Shown here in pieces: positions 39,571 to 48,714 of a DNA stretch of 64,000 nucleotides. Position 1 is the stretch's first letter, and the number at the start of each line of letters is the position of its first letter. The translations under genes and the position numbers were made by a program. The notes beneath the pieces are model-generated. The model saw only the letters and a list, made by a program, of their open reading frames with translations. It searched no databases and was not told the origin of the DNA. The stretch is from Sphingomonas sp. LY54 (GTDB taxonomy: Bacteria > Pseudomonadota > Alphaproteobacteria > Sphingomonadales > Sphingomonadaceae): NCBI RefSeq assembly GCF_035594035.1, contig NZ_CP141588.1, positions 2,882,501-2,946,500 on the forward strand, given 5' to 3'.

Positions 39571-40434
39571 CTAGCGTCCCCGCATGCCGTCGAACACGTC
39601 GGCGAAGGCGGGCTGGCTGCTGTGCTGGATGCCCGAGCGCGCCGCTTCGATCACCAGCGGCAGCGGATGGCCGTGCAGCGACGCGACGATGATCTGCTTG
39701 ACGACGTGGTAGATGGCCCCGTCCTCCTCGATCACGTGCTTGGCGCGGCTCGCGAAGGGGCCGACGATGCCGTAGGCGAGCAGAACGCCGAGGAAGGTGC
39801 CGACCAGCGCCGAACCGATCATCGCGCCGAGGATGGCCGGCGGCTGGTCGATCGAGCCCATCGTCTTCACCACGCCGAGCACCGCCGCGACGATGCCGAG
39901 CGCGGGCAGCGCGTCGGCCAGGATCTGCAGGTTCTGGGCCGGCTTGAGCGTCTCGTGGTGGTGGGTCTTCAGCGCATTGTCCATCACGTCCTCGACCGCA
40001 TGCGGGTTGAGCGTGCCCGACGAGATCACGACCAGCCGCAGCGTGTCGCAGATCAGGTGGATCAGGGTCTTGTCCTTGAGGAGGGTCGGATATTCGGCGA
40101 AGATCGGGCTGGTCGCGGGCTCCTCGATATGCGGCTCGACCGCGACCGGGCCTTCGGTCCGCAGCATCTTCATCAGCTTGGAGACGAGGAAGATGGTGTC
40201 GAGGAAATCCTGCTTCTTGTAGCGCGGCCCCTTGAACACCTTGGCGAACGCGCCGCCCAGAGCCTTGAGGTCCTTGAGCGAGTTGCCGGCGATGGTCGCG
40301 CCGACGGCGGCGCCGCCGATGATCATCATCTCGTGGGGGACGGCATGGAGCACCGGGGTCAGGTTGCCGCCAGTGATGACGAACCCGCCGAATACCATGA
40401 TCAGCAGAACGGCGACGCCGATGGCTGCATACAT
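39571..40434 (-). CDS. motA: Flagellar stator protein MotA
   Basis: A 287-residue inner-membrane stator subunit with four transmembrane segments (start AAIGVAVLLIMVFGGFVI; later LGIVAAVLGVVKTMG and IGSALVGTFLGVLLAYGIVGPFA). The cytoplasmic loop between helices 2 and 3 (FLVSKLMKMLRTEGP) carries charged residues that engage FliG. A sigma-28 type promoter lies about 55-80 bases upstream. motA and motB abut, forming a two-gene late operon. Confidence 0.95.
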   Translation of the reverse strand: MYAAIGVAVLLIMVFGGFVITGGNLTPVLHAVPHEMMIIGGAAVGATIAGNSLKDLKALGGAFAKVFKGPRYKKQDFLDTIFLVSKLMKMLRTEGPVAVEPHIEEPATSPIFAEYPTLLKDKTLIHLICDTLRLVVISSGTLNPHAVEDVMDNALKTHHHETLKPAQNLQILADALPALGIVAAVLGVVKTMGSIDQPPAILGAMIGSALVGTFLGVLLAYGIVGPFASRAKHVIEEDGAIYHVVKQIIVASLHGHPLPLVIEAARSGIQHSSQPAFADVFDGMRGR

Positions 40435-40487
40435 TGACAGAACTCCGCCAAACTCCGCGGAGGCAGAAGGCCTCGCATTCCCTAGGA

Positions 40488-40514
40488 GTAACGGCAGTAA
40501 GCGGCTGATCTTTA
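40488..40514 (-). promoter_or_regulatory. Sigma-28 (FliA) promoter of motAB
   Basis: On the minus strand TAAA (40511-40514), a spacer of exactly 15 bases and GCCGTTAC (40488-40495) match the FliA consensus TAAA-N15-GCCGATAA. It sits between flgL and motA. Confidence 0.82.
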
Positions 40515-40547
40515 TGGGCGGCGCAGGAAAATCCGCGCGGAGGCCGA

Positions 40548-41405
40548 TCAGCGCAGCAGGTCGAAGAGCGTGCTCTGGTTGATGCGCGCGAACACCGCTT
40601 GGGCTGCCTGGAGACCGAGCTGGCGGCCTTGCAGGCGCGCCATCGCGTCGACCAGGTCGATGCCTTCGAGCGAGCCGCGCTGCTCGTCGAGGCTGATTGC
40701 CGACAGCTCGAATCGTTCGCGCAGTTCGTCGATGCGGTTGGCGCGCACGCCCTGGTCGCCGCGCGCGGCCGCGACATGCGCAATCGCGGCGTTGATCTCG
40801 TCCATCGCGGTGGCGGTGGCGACCGCGCGCAACGTGGGGTCGGGTTCCTCGACCGCGTCGGCGGCGTCGGACATGATGGTGGCGAGGTCGCGCAGTCCGG
40901 CCGCGGTCGAAACCGACCCGAAGAGCGTCGCGCGCGATGCGACCGGCGCCACGGTGTCGCCGCCATGGACCGGGATTTCAAGCGGCGCATCGGTGCGGAA
41001 CAGGTCGTTGCCATTCTGGTCGCGGCTGGCGGCCAGGGTGGCGATATCGTTGGCGATGCCGCGCAGCTCGGCAGCGAGGGTCTCGCGATTCTCCTGTGAA
41101 AGGGTGCCGGAGCGCGCGCCGATGATCAGCTCGCTGGCGCGGGTGACGCGGTTGGCGACCGAGGCCAGCGCCGTGTCGGCGCGGCTCGCGAAGATCGCCG
41201 CGGTATCGAGGTTGCGCATCCATGCGGCCTCCTCGGCCTGGCGGCGGGCCAGTTCCGAAATCGTCGCCGACGCGGTGGGATCGTCCGACGGCGCGAGGAT
41301 CTTCTTGCCGGTCGAGATTTCGGCCTGGACGCGGGCGATCTCGCCCGACAGCTTGGTCTGGCGTGCGATCTCGACGGCGAGACGATAGCGGGTGCCGGTG
41401 ATCAT
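40548..41405 (-). CDS. flgL: Flagellar hook-filament junction protein FlgL
   Basis: A 285-residue flagellin-like junction protein (HAP3). The N-terminal helix motif RYRLAVEIARQTKLSGEIARVQAEISTGKK is seen by its STGKKILAPSDDPTAS element, and the C-terminal helix ends LQAAQAVFARINQSTLFDLLR. Residues between are short, as in alphaproteobacteria. It is the last gene of the flgBCDEFGHIJKL run and follows flgK by 11 bases. Confidence 0.93.
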   Translation of the reverse strand: MITGTRYRLAVEIARQTKLSGEIARVQAEISTGKKILAPSDDPTASATISELARRQAEEAAWMRNLDTAAIFASRADTALASVANRVTRASELIIGARSGTLSQENRETLAAELRGIANDIATLAASRDQNGNDLFRTDAPLEIPVHGGDTVAPVASRATLFGSVSTAAGLRDLATIMSDAADAVEEPDPTLRAVATATAMDEINAAIAHVAAARGDQGVRANRIDELRERFELSAISLDEQRGSLEGIDLVDAMARLQGRQLGLQAAQAVFARINQSTLFDLLR

Positions 41406-41416
41406 GGGCCTTGTCC

Positions 41417-42763
41417 TTAGAACAGGTCGAGAATGGACTGGAGCGTGTCGCGCGCCGTCTGGATGATCTTGGTCGCGGCGCCGTAAGCCTGCTGGTAGCG
41501 CATCAGGTCGGCGGCCTCGCGGTCGAGGTCGATGCCGATGATCTCGTCGCGGGTGGCGAGGCTGTTGTCGCGGCGCGTCGTGGCGGCATTGGCCTCCGAC
41601 CTGGCGGCGGCGAGCGCCTGGGCCTGGCCGGCGACGAGCGCGGCCCAGCGCGATTCCGCGCCGTCGACGCCGCGCATGGCGGGCAGATCGAGCAGATTGC
41701 CGTTCTCCGCGGTCGCCGAAGCGGCGGCAATCGCGGCGGGATCGGTGGTGGTGACGCGTAGTCCGGCGGCACCGCCGGTAATGGCGAGCAGGGCGGCGCC
41801 CGGATTGCCGGCCGGATTGAGGCCCGCGGCCTGCCAGCTATTCAGGTCGGCGGCGAAGTCGCTTGCGAGGCTGTCGAGCGTGGCCCTTTTGTCGGCCGTG
41901 GATGCAGCCACGTCGACGAGGCCGGAAAGCGTCCCGGCGCCGGCCGCCAGGGGTGCGATCGTGCCGCCCGAGCTCAGTTGCAGCGACAGCCGCCCGTCGG
42001 CCGCCGGCACGACGACCAGCAGGCTGCGGCGGTTGAGGTCGAGCAATTTGGTACCCGCGTCGCTGCCGAGGGTGAGCGTGACGGTGCCGTTGGCGGCGAT
42101 GTCGGCGGTGACGTCGATGCGGGCCGAGATGGAATCGATCAGGCGGTCGCGCTGGTCCTGCAATGCGGCATGCGAGCTGCGCCCCGGCTCGGCCGCGAGC
42201 AGCGCGAGATTGACCTCGGACAGCTTGGCGAGGTCGCCATTGGTCGCGTCGACCTCGAGCTGGGCGGCACGCGAAATGCCCGCCGCGACCTTCGTCAGGG
42301 CGTCGGCCGCGCCGCGCATCGCCCCGGCCGCTTCCTCGAGCGCCGAGAGCATGGAAGCCCGGCCGAGCCGGTCGCCCGGATTGGCGGACAGGTTAACCGC
42401 CGCATTGTAGAATTTGCCAACGAGCGTGCCGACGTCGTGACCGGTGTCGCCCAGAGCGGACTCGACGGCGGTCAGCCATTGCTGGCGCACCTGCGCACGG
42501 CCGGCGAGGCCGGAGGAAACGCGCGCATCGGCGGCGCGGAAATCGTCCCAGATGCGCTCGACCGAATGGGCCGTGGCGCCGGAGAAGAGCAGGGAAGTGC
42601 CCATGCCGACACCGCCGCCGCCGGCATTGCCGGCTTCGCGCAGGCTGACCGTGCGACGGGAATAACCGGGCGTTTCCGCGTTGGCGACATTGTCGCCGAC
42701 CGCCGTCAGCGCTGCCCGGTAGGCGGTGAGGCCGCTGATGCCTACGCTCAGGAGGTCGCTCAT
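41417..42763 (-). CDS. flgK: Flagellar hook-associated protein FlgK
   Basis: A 448-residue HAP1 protein, shorter than the enterobacterial protein because the variable middle domain is reduced. The N-terminus has LLSVGISGLTAYRAALTAVGDNVANAETPGYSRR, recognised by NVANAETPGYSRR, and the C-terminus has EAADLMRYQQAYGAATKIIQTA with the typical YQQAY. It caps the hook for filament attachment with FlgL. Its start overlaps flgJ by four bases. Confidence 0.94.
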   Translation of the reverse strand: MSDLLSVGISGLTAYRAALTAVGDNVANAETPGYSRRTVSLREAGNAGGGGVGMGTSLLFSGATAHSVERIWDDFRAADARVSSGLAGRAQVRQQWLTAVESALGDTGHDVGTLVGKFYNAAVNLSANPGDRLGRASMLSALEEAAGAMRGAADALTKVAAGISRAAQLEVDATNGDLAKLSEVNLALLAAEPGRSSHAALQDQRDRLIDSISARIDVTADIAANGTVTLTLGSDAGTKLLDLNRRSLLVVVPAADGRLSLQLSSGGTIAPLAAGAGTLSGLVDVAASTADKRATLDSLASDFAADLNSWQAAGLNPAGNPGAALLAITGGAAGLRVTTTDPAAIAAASATAENGNLLDLPAMRGVDGAESRWAALVAGQAQALAAARSEANAATTRRDNSLATRDEIIGIDLDREAADLMRYQQAYGAATKIIQTARDTLQSILDLF

Positions 42764-43050
42764 TTGGTAACCTCTCCCCGCTTGTCGAATTGCCTCAGCA
42801 GCAGCTCGGCGATGCCGAAGCCGCCGCCTTTTGCCGCCATCTGGTCGGCGAGTTTGGCGTCCTGCATCTCCTGGAACTGCTCGGTCGCGCTGCTGCCCAG
42901 CGCATCCTCGGAGAGCTTGGCCTGGCGCATCGAGCCGATCATCTGGCGCATGAACACGGCCTCGAAGGCCTGCGCGGCCTTGACCAGCTGCTGGCGCTTC
43001 TCGTCGGCTTGGCCGGCGGGCTGCGCGGTCGAGGCGATGCCCTGGATCAC
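42760..43050 (-). CDS. flgJ: FlgJ-like rod-binding protein without muramidase domain
   Basis: A 96-residue protein equal to the N-terminal rod-binding domain of FlgJ (KAAQAFEAVFMRQMIGSMRQAKL, then GFGIAELLLRQFDKR). The C-terminal glucosaminidase domain of enterobacterial FlgJ is absent, as in several alphaproteobacteria. A separate lytic transglycosylase at 50481 could supply that activity. It overlaps flgI and flgK by four bases each, so it is translated in a coupled series. Confidence 0.9.
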   Translation of the reverse strand: MIQGIASTAQPAGQADEKRQQLVKAAQAFEAVFMRQMIGSMRQAKLSEDALGSSATEQFQEMQDAKLADQMAAKGGGFGIAELLLRQFDKRGEVTK

Positions 43051-44150
43051 AGGATCACCAGCTCCGCCTTCATCGCTCCAGCCTGCTTCAGCGCTTCGAG
43101 GATGGCGACGAGATCCGACGGGCTGGCGCCGATCGCGTTCACGGCCTTGACGATCTCGCCCAAGGAGGCGCCGGGCGCGAAGGCGAACATCGGCCGCATC
43201 TCCTCCTTGACCTCGATCTGGCTCTGCTCCTCCTGCGCGGTCTCGCCGCGCGAGAAGGGCTCGGGCTGGACGATGCGCGGCCGTTCGGTGACGGCGACGG
43301 TGAGCTTGCCGTGGCTGACCGCGGCCGGGCTGATCCGGACCTGGCCGTTGATCACGACCGTGCCGGTGCGCGCGTTGACGATCACCCGTGCCGGCGGAGC
43401 GGCCGGATCGACCTGGATATTCTCGATGATGCTCATCAGCGCGGTGCGCGTCTCGGCGCCGGGCTGGGCCGTGATGCGGATCGTGACCGCGTCGATCGCG
43501 CTGGCGACGCCGCCGCCCAATTCCCCATTGATCGCCTGGGCGACGAGCCGGGCGGTCGTGAGATCGGCCTCGGCGAGGTTGAACTGGAGAGCGGGCGCGC
43601 TGGCGAAGCCGGCATCGACCTCGCGCTCCACCGTCGCTCCGCCCGGAATGCGGCCGGCCGAAGGGACGTTTACCGACAGCTTGGAGCCGTCTGCCGCTTC
43701 GACGCCAAGGCCGCCGACGGCAAGGCTGCCCTGCGCCATCGCGTAGATCTGGTTGTCGGCGCCCTTGAGCGGGCTCATCAGCAGGGTGCCGCCGCGCAGC
43801 GATTTGGCCTTGCCCAAAGCGGACACGGTGATGTCGAGGCGCTGGCCCGGCTTGGCGAAGGCGGGAAGCTCGGCCGTGATCATCACCGCCGCGGCATTCT
43901 TGACCGCCGGATTGATGCCCGGCGGCAGCGTCAGGCCGAAGCGCGAGGCGACGCCCTTCATGCCCTGGGTGGCGTAGTCGAGACTGTCGTCGCCGGTCCC
44001 GGCCAAGCCGACGACGATGCCGTAGCCGGTCAGCTGGTTGGCGCGCAGGCCCTGGAAGGTGCCGAGATCCTTGATCCGCTCGGCCGAGGCCGGGGCGGAA
44101 AAGGCCAAAGCTGCGGCGGCGAGCGCGGCGATGCGGGCGAGGGCGCGCAT
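43047..44150 (-). CDS. flgI: Flagellar P-ring protein FlgI
   Basis: A 367-residue periplasmic P-ring subunit with a Sec signal (MRALARIAALAAAALAFSAPASA). The mature start RIKDLGTFQGLRANQLTGYGIVVGLAGTGD is diagnostic (landmarks GLRANQLTGYG and VVGLAGTGD). The C-terminal region has LGEIVKAVNAIGASPSDLVAIL, the usual FlgI end. It assembles around the rod in peptidoglycan. The start overlaps the flgH stop by one base. Confidence 0.96.
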   Translation of the reverse strand: MRALARIAALAAAALAFSAPASAERIKDLGTFQGLRANQLTGYGIVVGLAGTGDDSLDYATQGMKGVASRFGLTLPPGINPAVKNAAAVMITAELPAFAKPGQRLDITVSALGKAKSLRGGTLLMSPLKGADNQIYAMAQGSLAVGGLGVEAADGSKLSVNVPSAGRIPGGATVEREVDAGFASAPALQFNLAEADLTTARLVAQAINGELGGGVASAIDAVTIRITAQPGAETRTALMSIIENIQVDPAAPPARVIVNARTGTVVINGQVRISPAAVSHGKLTVAVTERPRIVQPEPFSRGETAQEEQSQIEVKEEMRPMFAFAPGASLGEIVKAVNAIGASPSDLVAILEALKQAGAMKAELVIL

Positions 44151-44818
44151 CAGAACGGGCTCAGCACGGAGAAGAAGCGCTGCAGCCAGCCCTGACGGCT
44201 GGCGCGGGCGATCTCGCCGCGTCCGGAATAAGTGATGCGGGCGTCAGCGACGCGGGCGGAAGGCACGCGGTTGTCGGGCGTGATATCCTGCTCGCGCACG
44301 AGGCCGGCCAAGCGGACATATTCGTCGCCGCGGTTCAGCGTGACGAGCTTTTCGCCGCGGACCAGCATGGTCCCGTTGGGATAGACCTCGGCAATCGTCA
44401 CGCTGATCTCCCCGGACAGCCGGTTCGACTGAGTCGCCTGTCCAGCACCATTGAACGACTGATTGCCGCTCATGTTTACATCGGAGGGCTTGAAGAAATC
44501 GAGCGGACCGGTGATCGGCGGCGTCAAACCGATGTCGCCTTCGCGGTTGGTGGTCGCCGCGTTGGACTTGGTCGCCTCCATCCTTTCGACCAGCACGATC
44601 GTCAGCAGATCGCCGACGCGCGAGGCGCGCGTGCCGCTGGTGAGCGACGCATAACCCTGCGACGCCTGGTAGATCGCACCGTTGGCGACCGCGGGCGGCG
44701 GAGCCGGCGCGGCCAGGGTCGGCCGATATTCGGGCGACGGGCCCGCCGTGCCGCCGATGCAGGCGCCCAGCAGGCAGAGCGGCGCAAGCGCCAGCATCTT
44801 AAAGCTGCTGGTTGGCAT
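44150..44818 (-). CDS. flgH: Flagellar L-ring lipoprotein FlgH
   Basis: A 222-residue outer-membrane L-ring lipoprotein. The signal MPTSSFKMLALAPLCLLGAC ends in an LGAC lipobox. Conserved segments include VGDLLTIVLVERMEATKSN, GEISVTIAEVYPNGTMLVRGEK and VNRGD-like LNRGDEYVRLAG, then the C-terminal SGRGEIARASRQGWLQRFF. It overlaps the end of flgG by 20 bases. Confidence 0.95.
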   Translation of the reverse strand: MPTSSFKMLALAPLCLLGACIGGTAGPSPEYRPTLAAPAPPPAVANGAIYQASQGYASLTSGTRASRVGDLLTIVLVERMEATKSNAATTNREGDIGLTPPITGPLDFFKPSDVNMSGNQSFNGAGQATQSNRLSGEISVTIAEVYPNGTMLVRGEKLVTLNRGDEYVRLAGLVREQDITPDNRVPSARVADARITYSGRGEIARASRQGWLQRFFSVLSPF

Positions 44819-45587
44819 TGCGGAGCATCTCGTCGGTGGCCGAGATCATCTTCGAGTTGACCTCGTAAGCGCGCTGGGTCTCGATCATGTCGACCAGTTC
44901 CTGGACGACGTTGACGTTCGACGCCTCGAGCATGCCCTGCCGGACAGTGCCGCGGCCATCGAGGCCGGCCGCGCCGACCTGCGGCGCGCCGCTGGCGGCG
45001 CTCTCGACGAACAGATTGTCGCCGAGCGCCTGGAGGCCCGACGGATTGACGAAGCGGGCGAGCTCGATCTGGCCGAGCTCGGTCGCTTCGGCTTCGCCGG
45101 TCATTTTGGCCGAGATCGTGCCGTCGGCGCCGATCGTGATCGACTCGACGCCTTCGGGGACCTGCACCTGCGGCTGGAGCTGGAGACCGTCCGAAGTGAC
45201 GATCTGACCCTCGGCCGACAGGTTGAAATTGCCCGAGCGCGTGTAGGCGATGCGGCCGTCCGGCATGGCGACCTGGAAGAAGCCTTCGCCCTCGATGGCG
45301 ATGTCGAGCGGGTTGTCGGTCTGGGTGAGCGTGCCCTGGCTGTTGATGCGGGCGGTGCCCGTCATCTGCACGCCGGTGCCGAGTGACAGGCCAGTGGCAT
45401 AGCGCGCCTCGGCGCTCGAGGGCGCTCCGGCCGCGACCATCGTCTGGTAAGCGAGCGTCTCGAACTGGGCGCGGTCGCGCTTGAACCCCGTCGTATTCAC
45501 GTTGGCGAGGTTGTTGGCGATGACGCGCATGCGCGAGGACTGGGCATCAAGCCCGGTGCGGGCGACGTGGAGGGCTGCGTTTGCCAT
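44799..45587 (-). CDS. flgG: Flagellar distal-rod protein FlgG
   Basis: A 262-residue rod protein of standard length. The N-terminus ALHVARTGLDAQSSRMRVIANNLANVNTTGFKRDR is recognised by NNLANVNTTGFKR, and the C-terminus by SNVNVVQELVDMIETQRAYEVNSK. The middle holds DNPLDIAIEGEGFFQV. It polymerises to the distal rod linking to the hook. It is 14 bases after flgF. Confidence 0.96.
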   Translation of the reverse strand: MANAALHVARTGLDAQSSRMRVIANNLANVNTTGFKRDRAQFETLAYQTMVAAGAPSSAEARYATGLSLGTGVQMTGTARINSQGTLTQTDNPLDIAIEGEGFFQVAMPDGRIAYTRSGNFNLSAEGQIVTSDGLQLQPQVQVPEGVESITIGADGTISAKMTGEAEATELGQIELARFVNPSGLQALGDNLFVESAASGAPQVGAAGLDGRGTVRQGMLEASNVNVVQELVDMIETQRAYEVNSKMISATDEMLRNANQQL

Positions 45588-45601
45588 GGTTCAAATTCCC
45601 C

Positions 45602-46345
45602 TTAATCGGGCAGGCGCATCAGATCGGCGGCAGAGCCGTCGATCTCGCGTGCGGTGGAGATGAGCTTCAATTGCGTGTCCCAGGCGCGGCTGGCCTCGAT
45701 CATGTCGACCAGCGCCTTGGTGGGATCGACGTTCGACCCTTCGAGGCTGCCGGAGCGGACCCTGGCGGCCGCATCGACCGGCAGGGCGCCGCCGCCTTCG
45801 ACCCGGAACAGGCCATCGACATGCTTGACGATGCGCGAGCCGACGGGCGAGCCCAGGCGGAGCTGGTCAACCTCCTGCGGCAGGTTCGGATCGCCGCCGG
45901 GCGGAACGATCCAGATCCGGCCGGACTCGTCGATCTTCAGCGAATCCGCGGGCGGCAAGGTGATCGGGCCGGACTGGCCCATCACCGGGCGGCCGTCGCC
46001 GGTCGTCAGCAACCCGCTCTCGGTACGCTGCAGATCGCCGCGGCGCGTATAGGCTTCGTCCCCCTCGGGTCCCTGCACCGCGAGCAGGACATCGCCGGAG
46101 AGGGCGATGTCGAGGTCGCGGCCGGTCTCGCTGATCGTGCCGGGCTTCATGTCGGCGGCGCGGACCTCTTCGGAGGCAAGCGCACGCGACTCGAGGGTCT
46201 GGCCGCGCAGCCACAAAGTGCTGGCCGAGGCGATCTCCGCCCGGAAGCCGACCGTATTGGCGTTAGCGAGGTTGTTCGCCGTCGCCGTCTGGCGAGCCAT
46301 TGCCCCCCGGAGCGCCGACAGCGAAGTATGGACGAGCCGGTCCAT
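45602..46345 (-). CDS. flgF: Flagellar proximal-rod protein FlgF
   Basis: A 247-residue rod protein. The N-terminal motif is TANNLANANTVGFRAE, and the C-terminal motif is EGSNVDPTKALVDMIEASRAWDTQ. The central RDLDIALSGDVLLAVQG resembles FlgF more than FlgG. It lies between flgE and flgG in the conserved operon order. Confidence 0.93.
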   Translation of the reverse strand: MDRLVHTSLSALRGAMARQTATANNLANANTVGFRAEIASASTLWLRGQTLESRALASEEVRAADMKPGTISETGRDLDIALSGDVLLAVQGPEGDEAYTRRGDLQRTESGLLTTGDGRPVMGQSGPITLPPADSLKIDESGRIWIVPPGGDPNLPQEVDQLRLGSPVGSRIVKHVDGLFRVEGGGALPVDAAARVRSGSLEGSNVDPTKALVDMIEASRAWDTQLKLISTAREIDGSAADLMRLPD

Positions 46346-46348
46346 TTA

Positions 46349-47629
46349 TCAGCTCCGCATGTTCATGACCGCCTGGGTCATGGCGTTGCCGGTCTCGATC
46401 GCCTTGGCGTTGGCCTGGAAATTGCGCTGGGCAGCGATCAGGGCGACCAGCTCCTCGGTGATGTCGACATTGGCGCGTTCGAGCGCGCCGGACTGGATGC
46501 GGCCCATGCCGTCGTCGCCGGGCGTGCCGACATCGGCGGCGCCGCTCTCGCCGGTCACCGACCAGCGCGCGTCGCCGCGCTGCTTGAGGCCAGCCGGGTT
46601 CGAGAAATTGGCGAGGGCGAGCTTGGCGATCGCCTGGGTCTCGCCGTTGGAGAAGGTGGCGGTGACGAGGCCGTCTTCACCGATCGACACGTCGTTGAGC
46701 GTGCCGACGGTGATGCCGTCCTGATCGACCAGGCGCTGGGTGAACGGCCCCGGGCCCTGATTGGTGGCGCCGAGATCCAGCGTCAGATTGAGCACGGAGG
46801 AAGCGCCGGCCGGGAAGACGGTGTCGTAGGCGACGGTGCCGGCGGGAGCGGTGCGGGCGCCGGCGGCGTCGAAGCTCATCTGCAGCGGCGCCGGCTGCGT
46901 CGCGGCGGCAGGATCCGCGCTGACTTCGTCATTGCCGACGAACAGATGCGATTCCCACGTGCTCGGCGCGCCGTTGCCGGTGCGGACGAAATACATGGTC
47001 GCCGGGATCGCCTTGCCGGCCGTGTCGTAGACGGTGGTCTGGACCGAATGGTTGTAGCTGTTCGGGTCCAGCCGGTCGAAGACATAGGGGTTGGCGGCGC
47101 TGTACATCGGCCGGCTCGCCGGAAGATCGGCGTTCTGCGGCAGCGACAGATCGAGATTGACCAGGCTGGTCGCGCGCGGCGTGCCCGATGTCTGCGGGAC
47201 CTGGATGCTGGTCGTGGCGGTGAGGCCGCTCGCGGTGACGTTGCCCTCCGGATCGACCGGCAGGCCCTGGACGTAGCCGCCGTTGCTGTCGATCAGGTAG
47301 CGGCTGGCGTCGAGGCCGAACTTGCCGTTGCGGGTGAAGGTGGTGTTGCCGCCGGCGAGCGCGTCGCGGGTGACGAAGAAGCCGGCGCCGGCGATGGCGA
47401 GGTCGAGCTCGCGCGAGGAGGCTTCGAAGCCGCCCTGGCTGAACTGCTGCTCGATGCTCTTGAGGCGCGTGCCGTTGCCCGGCGTGGTGCGCGACGAGGA
47501 GATGATGTCGCCGAACTCGGTCCGGCTCTTCTTGAAGCCGTAGGAGCCGACGTTGGCGATGTTGTTCGAGACCGTCCCGAGCTCGGTCTGGGCGCCCTTG
47601 AGGCCGGAAAGGGAAGTGTAGAAGGACAT
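46349..47629 (-). CDS. flgE: Flagellar hook protein FlgE
   Basis: A 426-residue hook subunit. It starts MSFYTSLSGLKGAQTELGTVSNNIANVGSYGFKKS (landmark SNNIANVGSYGFKKSR) and ends NVDITEELVALIAAQRNFQANAKAIETGNAM. The length is normal for alphaproteobacterial hook proteins. The hook is exported through the flagellar type III system and its length is set by FliK. flgF follows within four bases. Confidence 0.95.
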   Translation of the reverse strand: MSFYTSLSGLKGAQTELGTVSNNIANVGSYGFKKSRTEFGDIISSSRTTPGNGTRLKSIEQQFSQGGFEASSRELDLAIAGAGFFVTRDALAGGNTTFTRNGKFGLDASRYLIDSNGGYVQGLPVDPEGNVTASGLTATTSIQVPQTSGTPRATSLVNLDLSLPQNADLPASRPMYSAANPYVFDRLDPNSYNHSVQTTVYDTAGKAIPATMYFVRTGNGAPSTWESHLFVGNDEVSADPAAATQPAPLQMSFDAAGARTAPAGTVAYDTVFPAGASSVLNLTLDLGATNQGPGPFTQRLVDQDGITVGTLNDVSIGEDGLVTATFSNGETQAIAKLALANFSNPAGLKQRGDARWSVTGESGAADVGTPGDDGMGRIQSGALERANVDITEELVALIAAQRNFQANAKAIETGNAMTQAVMNMRS

Positions 47630-47647
47630 GAAAAGTCTCCTGCTGGA

Positions 47648-48310
47648 TCAGGCGAGGCGGAGCGCCGCGTCGGGGGTGAGGGCGCCGAGGCCCGTGAGAA
47701 GCTTGGTGGAGCCGCCATTGGCGGGCGACTGGATGCCGTTGACCTGCGTCCAGCTCGCGGTGGCGGGCTGGATCGCCTCGCCGCCGGCGCTGGCCGTGAC
47801 GACGATCTTCAGGGGGCCGGTCGCGACCGTCTCGCCCGCTTCGTTCCTGCCGTCCCAGGCGACGGGCAGGGTGCCCGCTTTCTGGCCGCTGAAATTGCGG
47901 CTGTGGACGACCGCGCCATTGGCGTCGACGAAGCTCACCGAGACCTCGTCGGCATCCTTGGGCAAGGCGATCTCGGCCGAATAGCTGCCGTCCTTGAGCG
48001 GCATCGCCGTCTCGGATGCGACCAGCACGGTGCGGCCGATCCAGCTCGCGGCGTCGGTCAGGCGGCCCGGGGCCATCGCCTCGACCAGCGCCTTGAGGCT
48101 CTGGTTCATCTCGGAAATGCCGGCGACCTGCGAGAATTGCGCCATCTGGGCGACCATCTCGGTATTGTCGACCGGGTTGAACGGGTCCTGGGTGGTGAGC
48201 TGTGTCGTCATCAGCCGCAGGAAATCGTTCTGGTCCATCGCGCCCGCGGGCTTGGTGGCCATCGCGACCCCGCCGAAGCCGGCCGCGTTGGTGTCGGTGA
48301 TCGTCGTCAT
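47648..48310 (-). CDS. flgD: Flagellar hook-capping scaffold FlgD
   Basis: A 220-residue hook assembly cap. The conserved N-terminal domain has MDQNDFLRLMTTQLTTQDPFNPVDNTEMVAQMAQFS (landmarks FLRLMTTQLTTQDP and EMVAQMAQFS), and the C-terminal domain is a FlgD Ig-like/tudor-type fold (LPVAWDGRNEAGETVATG). It is lost once hook is complete. It overlaps flgC by four bases. Confidence 0.95.
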   Translation of the reverse strand: MTTITDTNAAGFGGVAMATKPAGAMDQNDFLRLMTTQLTTQDPFNPVDNTEMVAQMAQFSQVAGISEMNQSLKALVEAMAPGRLTDAASWIGRTVLVASETAMPLKDGSYSAEIALPKDADEVSVSFVDANGAVVHSRNFSGQKAGTLPVAWDGRNEAGETVATGPLKIVVTASAGGEAIQPATASWTQVNGIQSPANGGSTKLLTGLGALTPDAALRLA

Positions 48311-48711
48311 TGACCGATCCTCAATGTGTCGAGGGTGAGCGTCTTGGCGGTCTGGAGGACCTGGACGTTGTTCTGATACTGGCGCGCGGTCTCGATCATC
48401 TCGACGAGCTCGGCAGCGCCGTCGACGCCGGCTTCCCAGACATAGCCGTCCTTGTCGGCGAGCGGATGGCCGGGGGCGTGGCGCTTGGTCGGCTCGGTCT
48501 CGGCCTGGACGACGCGGTCCACCTTGACGGTGGCGACGCCGGGGCGGTCAGTGACGGTCTCGAACACGGGCTTCAGGGCGCGGAAGGCGCCTTCCTTGGT
48601 GGCCGAGACCGAGCCGGCATTGGCGAGGTTCGACGCCGTCGTGTTGAGCCGCACGAGCTGCGCGGACATCGCGCGGCCGGCTATGTCGAAGACGTTCATC
48701 GGGCCGGACAT
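48307..48711 (-). CDS. flgC: Flagellar proximal-rod protein FlgC
   Basis: A 134-residue rod protein of normal length. It has FDIAGRAMSAQLVRLNTTASNLANA at the N-terminus and a VELVEMIETARQYQNNVQVLQTAK-like C-terminus (landmarks ELVEMIETARQYQ). The gap to flgB is three bases. Confidence 0.94.
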   Translation of the reverse strand: MSGPMNVFDIAGRAMSAQLVRLNTTASNLANAGSVSATKEGAFRALKPVFETVTDRPGVATVKVDRVVQAETEPTKRHAPGHPLADKDGYVWEAGVDGAAELVEMIETARQYQNNVQVLQTAKTLTLDTLRIGQ

Positions 48712-48714
48712 GGC

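Noticed and set aside
40515..40547. Possible terminator after flgL
   Set aside because: Only a 4-bp stem with TTTT was seen; too weak to call.
45581..48313. 910-codon open frame on the plus strand
   Set aside because: It is antisense to flgF, flgE and flgD, which have conserved motifs and operon order.
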